This document shows positions 61,826 through 64,000 of a DNA stretch of 64,000 nucleotides, one piece after another (position 1 is the first letter of the stretch; each line of letters starts with the position of its first letter). Made by a program: the position numbers and the translations under genes. Under the pieces are notes generated by a model that was given only the letters and a program-made list of their open reading frames with translations, was not told the origin of the DNA and did not search any database. The stretch covers positions 745,941 through 809,940 of the forward strand of contig NZ_RQJO01000007.1 in NCBI RefSeq assembly GCF_003858635.1, given 5' to 3'. This DNA is from Larkinella rosea. GTDB lineage: Bacteria; Bacteroidota; Bacteroidia; Cytophagales; Spirosomataceae.

Positions 61826-63772
61826 TTACTTCATCAATTGCTGCCGTTTTTCAAGGTTCGATGACGCAGAGCGGGTGAAGATCAGTTCCGCATTGACGTC
61901 CGGTTTGGTGGTGTCGAGGATGCGGGCCAGCGTAGATTCGACGGTCGATCGGTCATCGTCAAAATCCCCGTGGTGACGTGAAGTCGACTTGCTTTTCGGA
62001 TCTTTTGATTCGTTGTTGGGCGACTGAACCCAATCCGCATTTTTCGACTTGAAGAGTTTGACTAATTCGGGGTCTTTGGCAATGAATTTGGCCATGCCCA
62101 GGATTGGCTCTCCATCGCGGAACAACGGGATCCGGGGTTTATTTTCAAACGCATTCGATACCAGATACAGTAGGGATTTGTTGTAAACTTTCGAGCAATT
62201 GTCGTCCTGCTCCGCTTCATCGGTGAGGGTATACAAGGCAAACCGGTTGATCTTCTTGCTGTTAATGGCCGGTAAGTAGGCTTCCTTGAAGAGCTTGACG
62301 GTGCAGGCCGGGGCCCACAATGTGCAGGATTCGATCTTCAATTTCAGCTCGGAGGTGATGGCCTGGATGAGTGGCGCGTGAAAAATGCTACCGGCGCTAT
62401 GTCCGACCACGTGGATTTCGACCTTCGGATCATTGGCCAGTTCGGCAATGTATTTCAACGCAATCCGTGCCCCACCGTTCGCTTTATGGGTCGCCATGAG
62501 TCCATTTTCCTTCATTTCGTCCCACTGCATTTTTCCCATCAGCAGTCGGGCGACCGGTTCCAGGGCGTCATCGAGCCGGTCCAGCATGAAATCCTTGCTG
62601 GCGTCCAGAATGCCCTCCGGCCGTCGGCGTTTCAGTGCATCCTGTAGAATATTGGTCGTGGTTGTCCAGAAATCGGTATGCCAGATGAACGAAACCGGAT
62701 AAACCTGCGCATCCAGCAAAGCCGGACGGTAATCGGCCAGGCGCTGAACGGCGGCATCTTCACCCACTAAACCACCGTGCGCGTACAGCAACAGCCGTTT
62801 TCGGGACCAGTTAGCGGTTTTCTCGCGAAAATCTTCCATGAAAATGGTTTCAACCTCTTCGGCCGACGTGCCAAAGCTGCCGCCACCGTTTAGTTTCCCA
62901 TCGTTACCGATGCTGATGAGGTGCGGACGAAGCTCGGAAAACGCGTACGCATTCGACTTTCCGGAAGTTGCCGAATTGCTAATGGCAATGGATTGCGGTT
63001 TCGACAGCATAACCGGGGCTCCCAGCCGGGCTACCCAAACGTCCGTTCCGTTCACCAGCCAGTCGTCGTACGAAATCAACCCAAAACCGTCTTTGCCCCA
63101 GGTTTCGCTCCAGGAATTCTGAATCCAGAAACCGTTCTCATCATACGCGACAATTGCGAATGCGTGGCCCCCCAATACTTCTTCGTTAAATTCGATAACG
63201 CCGTCTTCTTTCACAGTCTGCCAGCCAGCGTGAACGGTCGCCGTTGCGTACAAGATTCCTACTTCTGCCATGGCCGTGTGCATGGCAACCAGGTCCTTGT
63301 GATTCACGCGGTAATACGCTCCCAAAGGCCGTTTTCGTGCATCGCTGGTTCGTTTTTCGGTCAGACGTTCATTTTTTGCCGACGGTTCATAAGGCCAGCA
63401 ATCGTCTCCGCATATGCCGTGTTTGTGCCAGCCTTTCATCGCGCCCCGCGCGCTCGAACCGCTGTACTCTTCGCCCGGCCATTCGTCGTACCGCCGGGCC
63501 ATTTCGTAGAGCATTCGCGGACTTACTTTATTCGGATCGGACACCACTTTCCGACGACGGAGGAGGTAATTAGCCACCGTAGCCAGCCCAAAACCGGTAC
63601 AGGCTCCTTCCTGACCCTGATCCAGAATTGGAACTTTCCAATATTTGTATTCCTCCAGATCGATCCGGGTGGGGACCTCATAGAGGTTGGGTACGTATAT
63701 CTTATCGCGGAAATCAAGCGAATCGGGTCGTGCGTTGAATTCACGCGGAGTTGTGGTTGGGGAGGTAGCCAT
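61826..63772 (-). CDS. Papain-like (C1) peptidase fused to an alpha/beta hydrolase
   Basis: This 648-residue protein has no signal peptide and is probably cytoplasmic. Residues 1-255 form a C1 cysteine-peptidase domain: oxyanion Gln52 and nucleophile Cys58 (LDQGQEGACTGFGLA), His203 (LGGHAFAIVAYDE) and Asn219 (WIQNSWSETWG). Residues 320-560 form an alpha/beta hydrolase: LLLYAHGGLVGEDAAVQ (about 327-343) and the nucleophile Ser459 in VVGHSAGS. All these catalytic residues are present, so both parts may be active. The last 80 residues are charged and low-complexity. The cut gene at 63,847-64,000 lies on the same strand 74 bp upstream. Confidence 0.85.
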   Translation of the reverse strand: MATSPTTTPREFNARPDSLDFRDKIYVPNLYEVPTRIDLEEYKYWKVPILDQGQEGACTGFGLATVANYLLRRRKVVSDPNKVSPRMLYEMARRYDEWPGEEYSGSSARGAMKGWHKHGICGDDCWPYEPSAKNERLTEKRTSDARKRPLGAYYRVNHKDLVAMHTAMAEVGILYATATVHAGWQTVKEDGVIEFNEEVLGGHAFAIVAYDENGFWIQNSWSETWGKDGFGLISYDDWLVNGTDVWVARLGAPVMLSKPQSIAISNSATSGKSNAYAFSELRPHLISIGNDGKLNGGGSFGTSAEEVETIFMEDFREKTANWSRKRLLLYAHGGLVGEDAAVQRLADYRPALLDAQVYPVSFIWHTDFWTTTTNILQDALKRRRPEGILDASKDFMLDRLDDALEPVARLLMGKMQWDEMKENGLMATHKANGGARIALKYIAELANDPKVEIHVVGHSAGSIFHAPLIQAITSELKLKIESCTLWAPACTVKLFKEAYLPAINSKKINRFALYTLTDEAEQDDNCSKVYNKSLLYLVSNAFENKPRIPLFRDGEPILGMAKFIAKDPELVKLFKSKNADWVQSPNNESKDPKSKSTSRHHGDFDDDRSTVESTLARILDTTKPDVNAELIFTRSASSNLEKRQQLMK

Positions 63773-63846
63773 CGGTCGTTACGAGTTAGGAATATGGTTT
63801 GAAAATAGGGTGACTCGGGTGATTAAATGGGCCGGGAAATGCGGTT

Positions 63847-64000
63847 TTACGGTTTCTTTTTCGCCTGCGCTTCCAGAATCATTTGTAACTGAGCTTTTGA
63901 TTCAGTAACATGCTCGTAACTCCCTTCCCCTAAGGTGGCTAGCCTTCGTAAATTCGCCGAATTAATCTCATTACGGCTGAAGGTTAACACTGTAAGATTG
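63847..64000 (-). CDS. C-terminal end of an unidentified protein, cut by window edge
   Basis: Fifty-one codons on the minus strand run from the window edge to a TAA at 63,847-63,849. The product reads NLTVLTFSRNEINSANLRRL, then a short GEGSYEHVTE stretch and a helix ending AQAKKKP. The strand-loop-GxGSY pattern resembles the last part of von Willebrand factor A-type domains (TFS...L..LA..G.G.Y), but the piece is too short to be sure. It lies 74 bp upstream of the peptidase-hydrolase gene, so the two are probably co-transcribed. Confidence 0.55.
   Translation of the reverse strand, partial: NLTVLTFSRNEINSANLRRLATLGEGSYEHVTESKAQLQMILEAQAKKKP

Noticed and set aside
62921..63802. Plus-strand frame of 293 codons.
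   Set aside because: It is antisense to the peptidase-hydrolase gene with its intact catalytic residues, and is itself without any recognisable motif.

Overview
The window looks like a chromosomal segment of a Cytophagales bacterium (Bacteroidota), probably Spirosomaceae. The signs are a type IX secretion sorting domain on a large surface protein, an OmpA/PD40 protein, the Bacteroidota-type tyrosine recombinase, a bacillithiol gene (bshB1), DUF349, GIN-domain and DUF2167 proteins, and promoters of the Bacteroidota form (TTG, about 20 bp, TAnnTTTG). The assignment rests on gene content only.

The left third (1 to about 22,410) is a composite genomic island. Its right edge is sharp: an intact tyrosine recombinase (20,970-22,214) sits next to a 22-bp orphan 3' end of a tRNA gene (22,389-22,410, most like tRNA-Leu), which is followed by a strong terminator. 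The left edge and the whole tRNA gene are not in the window. Two decayed 3' ends of related recombinases (2,086-2,230 and 16,960-17,100) suggest repeated insertion and loss at one site. Island contents in order are: an AT-rich PAS sensor cut by the window edge; gene fragments; an intact ISAs1-family IS with an 18-bp inverted repeat and a 10-bp target duplication; three small unknown or DNA-binding genes; a restriction/defence cluster (5,192-15,663); a ruined IS3-family element; a wasteland of remnants; and an AT-rich DNA methyltransferase followed by an unknown gene.

The defence cluster is vsr, a C5-cytosine methyltransferase, a MutL/MORC-like GHKL ATPase, a Z1-domain superfamily 2 ATPase, a PD-(D/E)XK protein and an AIPR protein. 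The last four are tightly packed and probably translationally coupled. This gene set matches a restriction-modification class defined by comparative genomics (MutL homologues with Z1 and AIPR partners). A run of nine G at codons 6-9 of the ATPase gene could make the cluster phase variable.

From about 22,470 on, the DNA looks like core or strain-specific chromosome. It holds an MFS transporter, a polytopic membrane protein and an FAD oxidoreductase; a Tat-exported aminotransferase coupled to a ceramidase-like hydrolase; a GapN-like dehydrogenase with a terminator-like hairpin in its leader; a JmjC/cupin protein; two sulfatases; a GNAT enzyme; an SPFH-SHOCT protein with a double zinc-ribbon membrane protein; an ABC ATPase; a GIN-domain protein; queE; an OmpA/PD40 protein; a 1,181-residue T9SS-secreted glycosidase-like protein; YdcF; tRNA-Thr(UGU); DUF349; pdxH; rhomboid; DUF2167; bshB1; a LysM-M23 peptidase; trxB; a lone HsdR-N-type nuclease; NIPSNAP; YopX-like; and, at the right end, a papain-like peptidase fused to an alpha/beta hydrolase beside a cut gene.

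All family calls come from reading motifs by eye. No database search was run.
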